A stretch of DNA of 64,000 nt, taken from the IMG/VR virus record IMGVR_UViG_3300023174_005338, positions 273,120-337,119 of that record. The stretch is one strand, 5' to 3'. Numbering within the stretch: position 1 is the first letter of the stretch; each line of letters starts with the position of its first letter. Below the pieces are notes generated by a model, which was given only the letters and a program-made list of their open reading frames with translations, had not been told where the DNA came from and ran no database searches. A program made the translations under genes and the position numbers. Positions 44,401 through 52,642 of this stretch are shown in pieces. The stretch is from a virus.

Positions 44401-44760
44401 AACCATACCTTGCAAGGCACGGCCACAGCATTGGATCGTATCAACGTGGCACGTTTGGTGGCCTTTATACGCGGTCGTCTTGAAATCATTGGCAACCAAT
44501 ACTTGTTTGAACCCAACGACACGATCACTAGAGCTGCAATTACCAACCAGATCACTGCACTCATGGTTGACCTGGTCAACAAGCGTGGCTTGTATGATTA
44601 CTTGGTGGTGTGTGACTTGACCAACAATACTCCAACCACCATTGATCGCAACGAACTGTATGTGGACATAGCCATTGAACCAGTCAAGGCCGTGGAGTTT
44701 ATCTACATACCAATGCGTATTCAAAACACAGGAACCATTGCGGCACAGGCGGCAGCGTAA
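41431..44760 (+). CDS. 18: Tail sheath protein gp18 (very long)
   Basis: 1109 residues, well above T4 gp18 (659). The N-terminus SPGVQVSVIDQSNY and the C-terminal part (MMLRTIIRSDAVAYPWFAPAGLRRGVVDNA, then LFEPNDTITRAAITNQI and a final FIYIPMRIQNTG) are the conserved sheath core that forms the contractile lattice. The additional ~450 residues lie in the middle (about residues 120-760) and consist of several beta domains, including two copies of a TLAPTSLTAGNSFAINDVTITV/TFRISAT-type module, which would project outward from the tail. Surface additions may shield or bind. Strong ribosome site and own late promoter. Confidence 0.93.
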   Translation: MALLSPGVQVSVIDQSNYTPAAAGSTPFMLLVTAENKISGAGTGIAPGTLAANANKLYLMTSQRDLLSTFGVPFFYNTTAGTPINGYELNEYGLLAAYSALGVTNLAYVMRADIDLAALTATLNRPVGAPANGTYWFDTTNSTFGINEWNISTSEFTKKTPSVITDTVYLETLSTVPLSSYGSIGDYAVTATSTFNPIYYKRGGPTTAQAPGWLQDGASAGVLYNTWVLVGSDEWKTAWPTIQGTLAPTSLTAGNSFAINDVTITVAASPNNTVLYTAGLINAALNASGVYAANIGGKLTLYADSTATNDGSTEGTGVIAINNVSGTPLATLGITAGQYAAPAYFHGASYQAPRWRSTDTQPEPTGSVFQQTNAVNQGMLIQVKRYDATLGTFVLQACPVFFNDAAAIYGLDPINGGQSIPAGTTYAQIDPLRNETGGFEILERVATGATVVTGLVTNPVFVNGSTFRISATEPETPNYIIPSVLATINGTTAADFVAAVSAAAIPNVSAEVNSAGAIVFTHATGGDISLKEGTNTPLADAGFTASTPGCRFDYSDDGLLLSNWVGSPTFTYTASASTPNIDPANGTYWYYSDATTVDIMIQNNGIWNGYQNVTNDVRGFNLSLTNEAGPIFSTTAPTTQTDAAESPLVLGDLWIDTSDLENYPLINRWQNVDGENQWVRINNTDQTTINGVLFADARWAPNGTTNPITDPIPPIATGSTPLITSNYVDLDAPDPELYPEGILLFNTRRSGFNVKSFQVNYFNAQDYPSPAVLPSQTDAWVTASANRNDGSPNMGRHAQRYLIVQALRVAIDTSTQIRENQAQFNLITCVQYPELAPNMVVLNNDRGETAFSLVDTPLRLTPQEIVTWATNNNGLGLSTGDGNLAGGDAYAASFYPSCTTTDLTGNVVVTAPSHMMLRTIIRSDAVAYPWFAPAGLRRGVVDNALQIGYLQAQTGEFEPLGVNQGLRDVLYSNNVNPITFIPGTGITNFGNHTLQGTATALDRINVARLVAFIRGRLEIIGNQYLFEPNDTITRAAITNQITALMVDLVNKRGLYDYLVVCDLTNNTPTTIDRNELYVDIAIEPVKAVEFIYIPMRIQNTGTIAAQAAA

Positions 44761-44766
44761 AGCACA

Positions 44767-44794
44767 CAGGCAAATTTCACCATAAATTTGCCTG
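44767..44794 (+). promoter_or_regulatory. Perfect hairpin between gp18 and gp19
   Basis: CAGGCAAATTT/AAATTTGCCTG, 11 perfect pairs with a six-base loop and no T run. Possibly an mRNA processing or stability element between sheath and tube genes. Confidence 0.6.
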
Positions 44795-44804
44795 GCTTGC
44801 ATGC

Positions 44805-44812
44805 CATAAATA
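44805..44812 (+). promoter_or_regulatory. Late promoter of tail tube gene
   Basis: CATAAATA, 24 bases before ATG 44837. Confidence 0.5.
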
Positions 44813-44836
44813 AACACATACTAGGATGATACTCAA

Positions 44837-45463
44837 ATGACAACAGCCTCACTTACCAAACTAACAGTACCACTGGCCAGCGATCAAAGCACATCGGCAC
44901 AAGGTTTGCTGATGCCAAAACTCAAGTATCGCTTCCGCGTTACTTTTTTGAATCTGGGTGTTACCCAGCCCACAACAGAACTGACCAAACAGGTCATGGA
45001 TTTTACACGTCCACAGGTCACGTTTGACAACATTGACCTGCCCATCTACAACAGCACCATACGTTTGGCCGGCAAACATTCATGGACAGATATCACTTGT
45101 CAGGTGCGTGATGACGCAGCCGGCAATGTCAGCCGCTTGGTCGGTGAGCAACTGCAGAAACAGTTGGATTTCTTGGAACAAAGCAGTGCCGCTTCGGGCA
45201 TTGACTACAAGTTTACCACAGTGTTTGAAGTGTTAGATGGAGGCAATGGTGCCAATGCTCCTATTGCCCTTGAAACCTGGACCATCTTGGGTTGCTATCT
45301 ACAAGGGGTCAACTACAACGATGCCAACTACGGTTCTGGCACAGAGCCCATGACAGTGAGCATGACCATACGCTATGACAACGCCTTGCAGACCTTGACT
45401 GGTGCTGATGTGGGTGTTGGTGCGTCAATTCCGTTGACAGTCAACAACGTAGCCACAGGTTAA
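44837..45463 (+). CDS. 19: Tail tube protein gp19
   Basis: 208 residues (T4 gp19 is 163). PKLKYRFRVTFLNLG near the start, TRPQVTFDNIDLPIYNSTIRLAGKHSW in the middle and the later GVNYNDANYGSGTEPMTVSMTIRYDNALQ block are the tube fold of T4-like gp19. It polymerises inside the sheath. Adjacent to gp18 as in T4. Confidence 0.92.
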   Translation: MTTASLTKLTVPLASDQSTSAQGLLMPKLKYRFRVTFLNLGVTQPTTELTKQVMDFTRPQVTFDNIDLPIYNSTIRLAGKHSWTDITCQVRDDAAGNVSRLVGEQLQKQLDFLEQSSAASGIDYKFTTVFEVLDGGNGANAPIALETWTILGCYLQGVNYNDANYGSGTEPMTVSMTIRYDNALQTLTGADVGVGASIPLTVNNVATG

Positions 45464-45469
45464 TAGTCT

Positions 45470-46678
45470 ATGGCGTTTGGCCAAGACACTCTTCAACCGT
45501 TTCCTCCTGGCGAAGGTCTTCGCGATTATCGCCACGCGGAAAAAACTTTTCGAGCAGGCGGCTACGATCTCGCGCCTCGCAACAAGTTTTTATTTTATGT
45601 TTATTTCAACTTAAACACCAACATACCTGCAGTGGCCAACCTGACTTCGGGCGGCAAAAGCAGCACCATTGGACTCACAGTCAAAACAGCACAATTGCCC
45701 GGCTACACCATTGATGTGGCCACAATGAATCAGTACAATCGCAAACGGCTGGTCCAGACCAAGATCAACTACAATCCTGCTCAAATTGTGTTCAACGATG
45801 ATCACAGTGACCTGGTACGCAACATGTGGTATCAGTACTATCAGTACTACTACAGCGATCCGGTCTACAAATACGGCAACACACCCAATCAATCAGGAAC
45901 TCTGGGAGAAATCAGTAGCCTGCTCAGTGGATTCAGTTACAACAGCAACGACACCTATTCAGCCAGCAGACCTGTACAAAAATGGGGCCTCAATGGTCAA
46001 GGCTATGCCAATCCCAGTCTGCAGAGTCTGGCCAGCAGTTTGTTAACTGGCCCAGCCAGCGGACAAGAACCTTTCTTCAGAGACATCACCATCTACGGCA
46101 TGAGTCAAAAGACCTATGCTCAGTACACCATGATCAATCCGTTGATCACTGACTGGACTCATGACACCTATGACTATGGACAGGGCAACGGCATCATGAC
46201 TCATACCATGAGCATACGCTATGAAAATGTCAAGTACTATTCTGGTGCAGTGGGTGGCGCACAACCCAGTGATCCGGTCACAGGTTTTGCCAATCCTTCG
46301 CACTATGATGTGGCACCAAGCCCAATTGCTGTACCTGGCAGCACGGCCACAGTGGAAAGTCAAGGCTCTATACAACCCAGCCCCAATGGCAGCAAGCAAG
46401 ATCTACAGAGCCTGGCTCAAGGACAAAATACCTTGCAAAATGTACTGGGTGCTGTGGGACAAGCCTTGGTACCCTCGGCGGCCAGTTTCCTAAACGGTCA
46501 GTTGGCTGGTTCAGGTGCCTTGGGAGCAGCCTTGGTCACTGGCCTGGGTGTAGCAGCCGGTATTGGTGTGCCTGGCAGCATAGGTCAAGTGCCCAATGGA
46601 ACTGGTGGCATGAATTTTCCCACCCCCGCTGGTGTGGACGCCGCTACCAAACTTAGAAATCTCATCAGCGGAGGTTGA
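45470..46678 (+). CDS. gp19-like tube paralogue (gp48/gp54-type baseplate-tube protein)
   Basis: 402 residues. The first ~260 residues repeat the tube pattern: PRNKFLFYVYFNLN, VKTAQLPGYTIDVATMNQYNRKRLVQTKINYNPAQIVFNDDH, and GIMTHTMSIRYENVKYYSG. T4 gp48 and gp54 share the gp19 fold and start the tube on the baseplate, so this is likely one of them; which cannot be decided. The C-terminal ~140 residues are glycine/alanine-rich and flexible. Six bases separate it from gp19. Confidence 0.75.
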   Translation: MAFGQDTLQPFPPGEGLRDYRHAEKTFRAGGYDLAPRNKFLFYVYFNLNTNIPAVANLTSGGKSSTIGLTVKTAQLPGYTIDVATMNQYNRKRLVQTKINYNPAQIVFNDDHSDLVRNMWYQYYQYYYSDPVYKYGNTPNQSGTLGEISSLLSGFSYNSNDTYSASRPVQKWGLNGQGYANPSLQSLASSLLTGPASGQEPFFRDITIYGMSQKTYAQYTMINPLITDWTHDTYDYGQGNGIMTHTMSIRYENVKYYSGAVGGAQPSDPVTGFANPSHYDVAPSPIAVPGSTATVESQGSIQPSPNGSKQDLQSLAQGQNTLQNVLGAVGQALVPSAASFLNGQLAGSGALGAALVTGLGVAAGIGVPGSIGQVPNGTGGMNFPTPAGVDAATKLRNLISGG

Positions 46679-46680
46679 TC

Positions 46681-47040
46681 ATGGCGTCAGTAAATGCTAT
46701 CAATACCCGAACCGATCTCACAGTACAGATCTTTGACAGATTCTACGGCTATGAACAGCAGGTGCCGGTGGACGCTTATGATTCGGTATTGAGTTATTTT
46801 AAATCAGTTTTTCGATCAGCTACAGCCGCCGGCAACTTCACTGTGAGTTTGTTTCGAGTCAGTCAGCAATCTGGTATACCTGTGATGACCCTGTTGCAAC
46901 AGTTTCAAGGTCAAACTGCTCCACAAATAAATCTTACTTTGGCCTATTATCTCAACGGCATTAGAAGCTCCAGCACTTTGCTGGGTGTGAACACACCCAC
47001 CCAACCAAATTTCTACATAGCCAGAAACATCAGGATCTAG
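46681..47040 (+). CDS. Small virion-associated protein, unknown
   Basis: 119 residues from ATG 46681, two bases after the previous stop. Mixed alpha/beta with TVQIFDRFYGYEQQVPVDAYDSVLSYFKSVF and a C-terminal FYIARNIRI. Not recognised from T4. Lying between the tube paralogue and the head-completion gene gp4, it is probably a tail or baseplate component. Confidence 0.65.
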   Translation: MASVNAINTRTDLTVQIFDRFYGYEQQVPVDAYDSVLSYFKSVFRSATAAGNFTVSLFRVSQQSGIPVMTLLQQFQGQTAPQINLTLAYYLNGIRSSSTLLGVNTPTQPNFYIARNIRI

Positions 47041-47043
47041 ATC

Positions 47044-47487
47044 ATGCCCAATTTTCGTCAAGGCACATATCTGGTCAAAAACACGCAAAAGTATGTGGGC
47101 AAAGGCACACCCAGATACAGATCAGGATGGGAAATGACTTTTATGATGTTTCTCGACAGCAATGACAACATCGTGCAGTGGGCCAGTGAAAGCATCACCA
47201 TACCCTATAGAAATCCCATCACTGGCAAGCAGAGCATGTATGTGCCAGATTTTTTTGTGACCTATCGTGGACGTGACAACACAACTCGAGCAGAACTGAT
47301 AGAAATCAAGCCCAAAAAACAAAGCCTGATCGAAAGCCGAATGACGGATCGAGATCGTGCCATAGTAGCAGTCAACTACGCCAAATGGGCTGCAGCAACC
47401 AAATGGGCACGGCGCAACGGACTCACATTTAGAGTGATCAACGAAGATCAAATATTTCAACAGGGCAGCAAACGGACCGGTAAATAG
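47044..47487 (+). CDS. 4: Head completion protein gp4
   Basis: 147 residues (T4 gp4 is 150). NTQKYVGKGTPRYRSGWEMTFMMFLDSNDNIVQWASESITIPY, VPDFFVTYRG and ELIEIKPKKQ follow the conserved gp4 (gp50/65) family, which has an endonuclease-like PD-(D/E)XK core (D..F, E-I-K). In T4 it is needed to complete filled heads before tail joining. Three bases separate it from each neighbour, indicating one transcript. Confidence 0.92.
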   Translation: MPNFRQGTYLVKNTQKYVGKGTPRYRSGWEMTFMMFLDSNDNIVQWASESITIPYRNPITGKQSMYVPDFFVTYRGRDNTTRAELIEIKPKKQSLIESRMTDRDRAIVAVNYAKWAAATKWARRNGLTFRVINEDQIFQQGSKRTGK

Positions 47488-47490
47488 GTC

Positions 47491-47988
47491 ATGACCCGTA
47501 AATTAGAATCTCTTTTTGACTTTCCGCCCAGTGGTAGCGAAAGCGAAACCACTGAACCGGAAAGTATACCTGCGACTCAACTGCAACTCCGAGAAATAGA
47601 GACTACAATAGACAAAATTGATGCGGCTCTACCAGCAGTACGTGGACTAGAAGCGTCTGACACTGAAATGGACGATTTAGCTAACAAAGCTCAAGAAACC
47701 TTTGACAATTTAATGGACTTGGGTTTCAATGTAGACAGCAGATACAGTGCTGAAATATTTGCCGTGGCTGGAACCATGCTGGGCCATGCGCTCACAGCCA
47801 AGACAGCCAAACTCAACAAGAAGCTGAAAATGGTAGATCTACAGTTGAAAAAGATGAAAATGGATCAGGACCAAGCCAGCAAGGGCGGCGATCAAGCTGT
47901 GGAAACAGCACACGGACAAGTGCTGAGTCGCAACGATTTGTTGGAACGACTCATGAGTACAAGAGACCAAAACAATAACAAAGCATAA
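47491..47988 (+). CDS. 16: Terminase small subunit gp16
   Basis: 165 residues (T4 gp16 is 164). An acidic N-terminal arm with LFDFPP is followed by a helical central domain, SAEIFAVAGTMLGHALTAKTAKLNKKLKMVDLQLKKM, which matches the coiled-coil oligomerisation core of gp16, and a flexible C-terminal part. It regulates the large terminase and initiates packaging. It is about 11.5 kb from the large subunit genes, unlike T4 where 16 and 17 overlap. Confidence 0.75.
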   Translation: MTRKLESLFDFPPSGSESETTEPESIPATQLQLREIETTIDKIDAALPAVRGLEASDTEMDDLANKAQETFDNLMDLGFNVDSRYSAEIFAVAGTMLGHALTAKTAKLNKKLKMVDLQLKKMKMDQDQASKGGDQAVETAHGQVLSRNDLLERLMSTRDQNNNKA

Positions 47989-47991
47989 ATA
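47984..47991 (+). promoter_or_regulatory. Late promoter before internal-protein genes
   Basis: CATAAATA overlapping the gp16 stop, 18 bases before ATG 48010. Confidence 0.5.
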
Positions 47992-48009
47992 TCGTATAGG
48001 GATACAAAT

Positions 48010-48618
48010 ATGAAAAATTTTCAAGAATACCTGGCCGAAAGCCAAAGAACCTACAATTATCGCGTGAAAATCGTGGGTGATGTAGAACCTGCTTTTGTAA
48101 AGGCACTGGAAGAAAAGCTGAAACAGTTTGACCCAGTCAAGGTGTCGGCTGTGAAGAAAACTCCTATCCAGGCCAAGCCCGCAGACTTTCCTGCTGCCGC
48201 CAATGAAAGCGTCAGCTCCATGGATTGTGAATTCCGTTATCCAGCCATTGAGCCACAGATCCAACAGATTGCTCAACTCTTAGGACTTGATCCAAACCGT
48301 ATCCGTTTGTTGACCACACCCTATGAAGAAAGTGTAGATGTGGAACGTGAGCGTGTGGAAGAAGAAAACAAAGACCTGCTGACCGACACTGACTACCCTG
48401 CTCCCAACGCAGAACAAAAAGCACTCAGCAAAGATTATTCGGCACCATACGATGAGCATGCTGTGTTGAAGAATGCCTACCGCAGTGACTTTACTGTAGC
48501 CGGCGGCAAGACACCACCTGCCCGGACCACAAATGATTTACCAATGGGCACATCAAGCCCAATGACCAAAGTAAAACGCCCACCACGCCCTGCCACTGGT
48601 GCCAACCCAAGAGGATAA
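48010..48618 (+). CDS. Putative internal head protein with capsid-targeting N-terminus
   Basis: 202 residues. The start MKNFQEYLAES is strikingly like the capsid-targeting sequence of T4 internal proteins (MKTYQEFIAEA), with an LAE site where the gp21 prohead protease would cut after residue 9. The body has an ACT/ferredoxin-like beta-alpha pattern (YRVKIVGDVEPAFVKALEEKL) and a basic, disordered tail. It may be packaged into the head and injected; this is inference from the N-terminus. Confidence 0.65.
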   Translation: MKNFQEYLAESQRTYNYRVKIVGDVEPAFVKALEEKLKQFDPVKVSAVKKTPIQAKPADFPAAANESVSSMDCEFRYPAIEPQIQQIAQLLGLDPNRIRLLTTPYEESVDVERERVEEENKDLLTDTDYPAPNAEQKALSKDYSAPYDEHAVLKNAYRSDFTVAGGKTPPARTTNDLPMGTSSPMTKVKRPPRPATGANPRG

Positions 48619-48622
48619 CAGC

Positions 48623-50551
48623 ATGACATTTTTTTACGACCTAAACAAGAAGTTGGCTGACCTGGCCAAGAAACAAGACCTCAACGAGAGCGTTCAACCT
48701 GCTGTGGCCGAAGGCTCAACTGGAGACTATTCAGCCAAAAAGGCTGCGGCAGGCAAAGACATTGGCAAGCCAGGAAAAATGTTTAGCAAGATCGCAAAGA
48801 GTGCTGGCAAGCGTTATGGCAGCAAAGAAAGTGGCGAGCGAGTTGCCGGCGCTGTGTTGGCCAAACTGCGTGCCAAAGAAAGTGTAGAAGAGTCAGACAT
48901 GGATGAGAGTGCTCTACAAGCATACCTAGGCAAAAAGAAATATGGCGAGACCGGCATGAAGGCCCTGCAGAAGGCCGGACGTGAAGGTGCCAGCAAAGAG
49001 ACCATGGCTCGTATCCGTGCCAAGCACGACAAAATGGATGAAGAAATAGCCGACGAAGGCAACGCATTCACAGCCAAACTTAAAAGCACACCCAAGGGTG
49101 GCGAGTTTGAACTGGACGGCAAAAAATATCGAGACACCAGCAACATCGAAGAAAAGAAAGAAACCAAAAAATCACGCAGTGCTGGCACAGCATTTGATCC
49201 AGAAGTGGCCAAATCTATGTTTGCCAGCAAAGATGAACACCCAAGATATGATGTCAAAGACACGGGCTACAGCAAGCGTTATACAAGAAAAGAAGAGCCT
49301 GCGGCAGACAAGGATGATGCAGAAGTCAGTGATCAACCCAAGAAGAAAGGTCGCCCAAAATCTGCAAAACCAAAAGATCAAGAGACTGTGACCAAAGGAA
49401 GTTGGAAATATAAAATGGTCAATGGCAAGCGTGTGAAAAAAGAAAAGACCGACGAAGATCTTGACACTGATGGCGTCATGATGACACGTCCGTCAAATAT
49501 GAGCAGTGAAGGCATTGAAAGCATTGCCTTGGTAGACAAAGGTGAATATGACCGCGAAGGCGACATGGCCAAGGAACAGTTGCACACCATCAAACTGGCT
49601 GCACGAGAACTGGCCAGCATACTCAGCGATGATGAGAACCTGCCAGAGTGGGTTCAATCAAAGATCACCAAGGCCATGGACTACATTGACACAGCACGTG
49701 ACTACATGATAGCAACTAAGGCCGATGGTGACATGCAACCCGTGGCAGAAAAAGCCGTCAGTCAAGCACAACGCAGAGCCGCTGGCATAGCACATGCCGC
49801 TCAAAAGGGTGAGATACCCAAGAGTGAATTGCGTGGCGCATCAAAAGAAATGGCCAAGATGCCCAAAGGTGAACTGCACAAGTTTGCCGCGACCAAAGAA
49901 AAAGGTCTGCCAAAGAAAGTCAAAGAAGCCGGCAAACCCGATTTCCTGGATCTAGACAAAGATGGAAACAAAGCAGAACCCATGAAACAGGCTGCCAAAC
50001 AAGCCAAGAGCAAGACGAAAGATGAAGTTGAAGAAACAACCGTAGCCGGATCAGTGGCCACAGCACCCACTGGTGGTAAAGGCAAAGGTGGCATGCAGTT
50101 TGGCAAAGGTGTGTATGAAAGCATGGACTCCAAGTTCCGTCAAGCACTCACGGAAGGCATGAACATTAGTGTGAACATGAACACTGGACCAGATGGTCAG
50201 CCCAGCAAGAATATCACGGTCAGTGCCGACGGTGAAGATGCCGAAGCTTTGGCTGCATTGTTGAAGATGGCCGGCATCAGCGGTCACAGCGACAGTGAAA
50301 GTTGTGGCACCTGTGGCAAAGCACCCTGTGGTTGCGAAGAGCTGGATGAGAACAGCCCAGACTGGCCCACAAACACAGAAACGTCAGACAATGCCATGCA
50401 GTATTCAGGTGGCCTAAACGGTCCCAAGAGCACAGGGCAAACTACCGTTCCTGTCGTTGCCAGCCAACTACGTCGTCAAGTTTCAATGGAAGAGTCAGTA
50501 AAACTTGAGCGCGATTTGTTTAGACTTTATCAAAACTACAAAGCCCAATGA
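48623..50551 (+). CDS. Large charged virion protein, possibly internal
   Basis: 642 residues from ATG 48623 (the frame opens earlier inside the previous gene). Very rich in K, E, A and D and mostly disordered or helical, typical of packaged or scaffold-like phage proteins. Recognisable features: FLDLDKDGNKAEPMKQA, an acidic DxDxDG loop frequent in marine T4-like phage proteins; EALAALLKMAGISG; and a cysteine cluster CGTCGKAPCGC near residue 565. Numerous (L/I/V)xE sites might be cut by gp21. The next gene starts in its stop codon. Confidence 0.65.
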   Translation: MTFFYDLNKKLADLAKKQDLNESVQPAVAEGSTGDYSAKKAAAGKDIGKPGKMFSKIAKSAGKRYGSKESGERVAGAVLAKLRAKESVEESDMDESALQAYLGKKKYGETGMKALQKAGREGASKETMARIRAKHDKMDEEIADEGNAFTAKLKSTPKGGEFELDGKKYRDTSNIEEKKETKKSRSAGTAFDPEVAKSMFASKDEHPRYDVKDTGYSKRYTRKEEPAADKDDAEVSDQPKKKGRPKSAKPKDQETVTKGSWKYKMVNGKRVKKEKTDEDLDTDGVMMTRPSNMSSEGIESIALVDKGEYDREGDMAKEQLHTIKLAARELASILSDDENLPEWVQSKITKAMDYIDTARDYMIATKADGDMQPVAEKAVSQAQRRAAGIAHAAQKGEIPKSELRGASKEMAKMPKGELHKFAATKEKGLPKKVKEAGKPDFLDLDKDGNKAEPMKQAAKQAKSKTKDEVEETTVAGSVATAPTGGKGKGGMQFGKGVYESMDSKFRQALTEGMNISVNMNTGPDGQPSKNITVSADGEDAEALAALLKMAGISGHSDSESCGTCGKAPCGCEELDENSPDWPTNTETSDNAMQYSGGLNGPKSTGQTTVPVVASQLRRQVSMEESVKLERDLFRLYQNYKAQ

Positions 50552-51294
50552 AATCGTTAAAAGACTACATCACAGAAAGCGAACAATGGATGAACACACC
50601 TGCAGCAGGTGATGTCTTTGCGTTTGAACTGCCTGATGAAGTCTTGTGTGAGACCTACATCATTGAGGTGGCCGACGATTGTATCCTACTAGATTCTACA
50701 CCAGAGATCAATGCGGCCTTGAGTGAATGGGCCACTCTTGAAGACACCGACGAAGGCGATTCTGGTGTGATCATGGAAACCATGGGCTACGGAACATTGG
50801 TGGGCGAAGGTTCCATGAAAAAAGAAATGTATGCGTCTGCACTACGCATGAGTCTGGAACAGTTCAAAGACCGCTATGGTGACGAAGACTGGATTGAAGA
50901 TTTTTGGCGTACATCCACCGGTGAGCCAGAAATCTCAAAAGATGTGGATGAAGATCAAGATGCCGCTGTGGTAGCAGGCAAAGAAGCTGCCATTGATTCT
51001 GCACAACAACTGGCCACCGACGAAGCCAAGTATCAAGGCCGTGAGGTTCAGTTAAACAAAAAGATGCCAGGAGATCAGGCCAAATTTAAAGTCTATGTCA
51101 AAGATCCTGCCACAGGCAATGTTAAAAAAGTGAACTTTGGCCACGGCGGTAAGACGGCCAAGAGACTAGGTCAAAAAACCATGCGTATTAGAAAGTCTAA
51201 TCCTGCAGCTAGAAAAAGTTTTAGAGCAAGACATAACTGTGACAATCCGGGCAGCAAATTAAAAGCCAGATATTGGAGTTGTAAGAACTGGTGA
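50548..51294 (+). CDS. Putative internal head protein with capsid-targeting N-terminus
   Basis: 248 residues beginning MKSLKDYITESEQW, with ITE at residues 8-10 as a likely gp21 cleavage site, again like T4 internal proteins. The C-terminal 80 residues form a separate basic unit (KFKVYVKDPATGNVKKVNFGHGG, then RKSFRARHNCDNPGSKLKARYWSCKNW), common in marine phage proteins and with the look of a small nucleic-acid-binding or zinc domain. The ATG overlaps the preceding stop by four bases. Confidence 0.7.
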   Translation: MKSLKDYITESEQWMNTPAAGDVFAFELPDEVLCETYIIEVADDCILLDSTPEINAALSEWATLEDTDEGDSGVIMETMGYGTLVGEGSMKKEMYASALRMSLEQFKDRYGDEDWIEDFWRTSTGEPEISKDVDEDQDAAVVAGKEAAIDSAQQLATDEAKYQGREVQLNKKMPGDQAKFKVYVKDPATGNVKKVNFGHGGKTAKRLGQKTMRIRKSNPAARKSFRARHNCDNPGSKLKARYWSCKNW

Positions 51295-51308
51295 CGTCAA
51301 TAAGTCGT

Positions 51309-51316
51309 GCTAAATA
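51309..51316 (+). promoter_or_regulatory. Late promoter of GIY-YIG endonuclease gene
   Basis: GCTAAATA, four bases before ATG 51321. Confidence 0.5.
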
Positions 51317-51320
51317 GAGC

Positions 51321-51953
51321 ATGACGTCTATAATCTACAAAATCACAAATCAACTTACAAACAAGTCCTACATAGGTTGGACCAGTCAATCTTTTGATGC
51401 AAGATGGTGCCAACACAAAAAGCTGGCACAAAAAAATCAAGATAATCGACCATTTTACAATGCTATAAGAAAATATGGAATAGATTGCTGGACTCAAGAA
51501 ATTCTTGAAGAAGTGTGTGACAAAAATTTAGCAAAACAAAAAGAAATAGAATACATCAAACTGTTTGAATCCTATGACAAGGGATATAATGCAACCAGAG
51601 GAGGAGATGGCAACAACGACATAAAAATGTCAGCTGAATCTAATTTGGCTCGTAGCCTGGCACTTAAAGGAAAACCAAAAAATTACGTCCGAGCGCCAGG
51701 AAAAAAACAGTCAGCAGAAAGTCGTAAAAAGATATCTGATGCACACAAGGGCATGAAAAAACCCTGGGTAAAATGGACTCAAGAACAAATTGTTAAACGT
51801 GCTATGACACGCCGAGCCCTTAGTGAACAACAATACAATCAAATTCATGAGTTAAGAAAAACCGGTTTGAGAATTTGTGACATTGCAAAACAAGTTAATA
51901 CCAGTTCTGACCTAGTCAAAAAATGGCTCAACAAGTCTTGGAATTTGAGCTAA
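51321..51953 (+). CDS. GIY-YIG homing endonuclease with NUMOD and HTH
   Basis: 210 residues. IIYKITNQLTNKSYIGWT is a GIY-YIG nuclease start, with the catalytic arginine in FDARWCQH and the conserved glutamate in KQKEIEYI. A NUMOD3-like stretch (SAESRKKISDAHKGMKKPW) follows, then a C-terminal helix-turn-helix (LRICDIAKQVNTSSDLVKKWL). Freestanding, inserted between two structural genes. Lower GC and different codon use than its neighbours fit recent arrival. Confidence 0.9.
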   Translation: MTSIIYKITNQLTNKSYIGWTSQSFDARWCQHKKLAQKNQDNRPFYNAIRKYGIDCWTQEILEEVCDKNLAKQKEIEYIKLFESYDKGYNATRGGDGNNDIKMSAESNLARSLALKGKPKNYVRAPGKKQSAESRKKISDAHKGMKKPWVKWTQEQIVKRAMTRRALSEQQYNQIHELRKTGLRICDIAKQVNTSSDLVKKWLNKSWNLS

Positions 51954-51956
51954 ATA
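51949..51956 (+). promoter_or_regulatory. Late promoter after endonuclease gene
   Basis: GCTAAATA over the endonuclease stop, 18 bases before ATG 51975 with AAAAAGGG between; it restores expression of the downstream structural genes. Confidence 0.5.
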
Positions 51957-51974
51957 ACAAAAAGGGATTCTATA

Positions 51975-52268
51975 ATGGCCGCAAATGTATACACCACACT
52001 AGCTAACACAACTGTTTACACAGACAAACTACAGATTGCCACGGCTGCCAATGCAGTGACTTATCAGGTCTATGCCACAGCCTTGGGAAGCGCCGCCGCC
52101 ATTGGCAATATCTACACTGCACCAATCACGATTCCAGCCAACACAGTGTTTGAAGTGTATTCAGGTGCTGGAAACAAAGTCACAGTGGTAGGCTCGCCAT
52201 TTACAGCATTAGAATTGGGCACACAAAGTTCTGCACAATACAGCGTGTTCAACAGTGCGGGACAGTGA
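51975..52268 (+). CDS. Small beta-rich structural protein
   Basis: 97 residues, all-beta pattern (VTYQVYATALGS, IGNIYTAPITIPANTVFEVYSGAGNKVTVVG). Similar in style and position to the 105-residue protein at 23938. Probably a virion component. The next gene begins two bases after its stop. Confidence 0.6.
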   Translation: MAANVYTTLANTTVYTDKLQIATAANAVTYQVYATALGSAAAIGNIYTAPITIPANTVFEVYSGAGNKVTVVGSPFTALELGTQSSAQYSVFNSAGQ

Positions 52269-52270
52269 TC

Positions 52271-52642
52271 ATGCGTGCCCGGGAGTTCCTGGCTGAGAAA
52301 CGCACAGGTCAAATAGGCAATCGACGCCAGGCAGCCACAGTGGGTCTACACAAGTTCCGTGACACAGGTGGGTATGATCGTACCTATGAACTCAACCGTG
52401 TTATGATGGCCGTGGCCTGCGCAGATGGGCACACTCCCTTGGATATGGACACAGAAAGCTGGGCAGGCCGTTACAACACAGCACATCCTTATACCGATGT
52501 GGAAGATGCCATGTTACGCCAGGCCCTAAAAGCTACTGGCAGCGAACACAAAGATTTCAATCAAGGAGATCTGGACAGTGGTGAACTTGACAGCACCAAT
52601 GTGATCAGTCCTGTGAAATCCTTCAAAGGATACCCCAGATGA
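52271..52642 (+). CDS. MRAREF-type small protein 1 (putative packaged protein)
   Basis: 123 residues from ATG 52271. The N-terminus MRAREFLAEK carries an LAE site like the T4 capsid-targeting sequence, and the C-terminus ISPVKSFKGYPR is almost identical to the end of the next protein. The middle differs (GGYDRTYELNRVMMAVACADG). The pair looks like a duplicated set with conserved ends and diverged cores. Its end overlaps the next start (ATGA). Confidence 0.65.
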   Translation: MRAREFLAEKRTGQIGNRRQAATVGLHKFRDTGGYDRTYELNRVMMAVACADGHTPLDMDTESWAGRYNTAHPYTDVEDAMLRQALKATGSEHKDFNQGDLDSGELDSTNVISPVKSFKGYPR

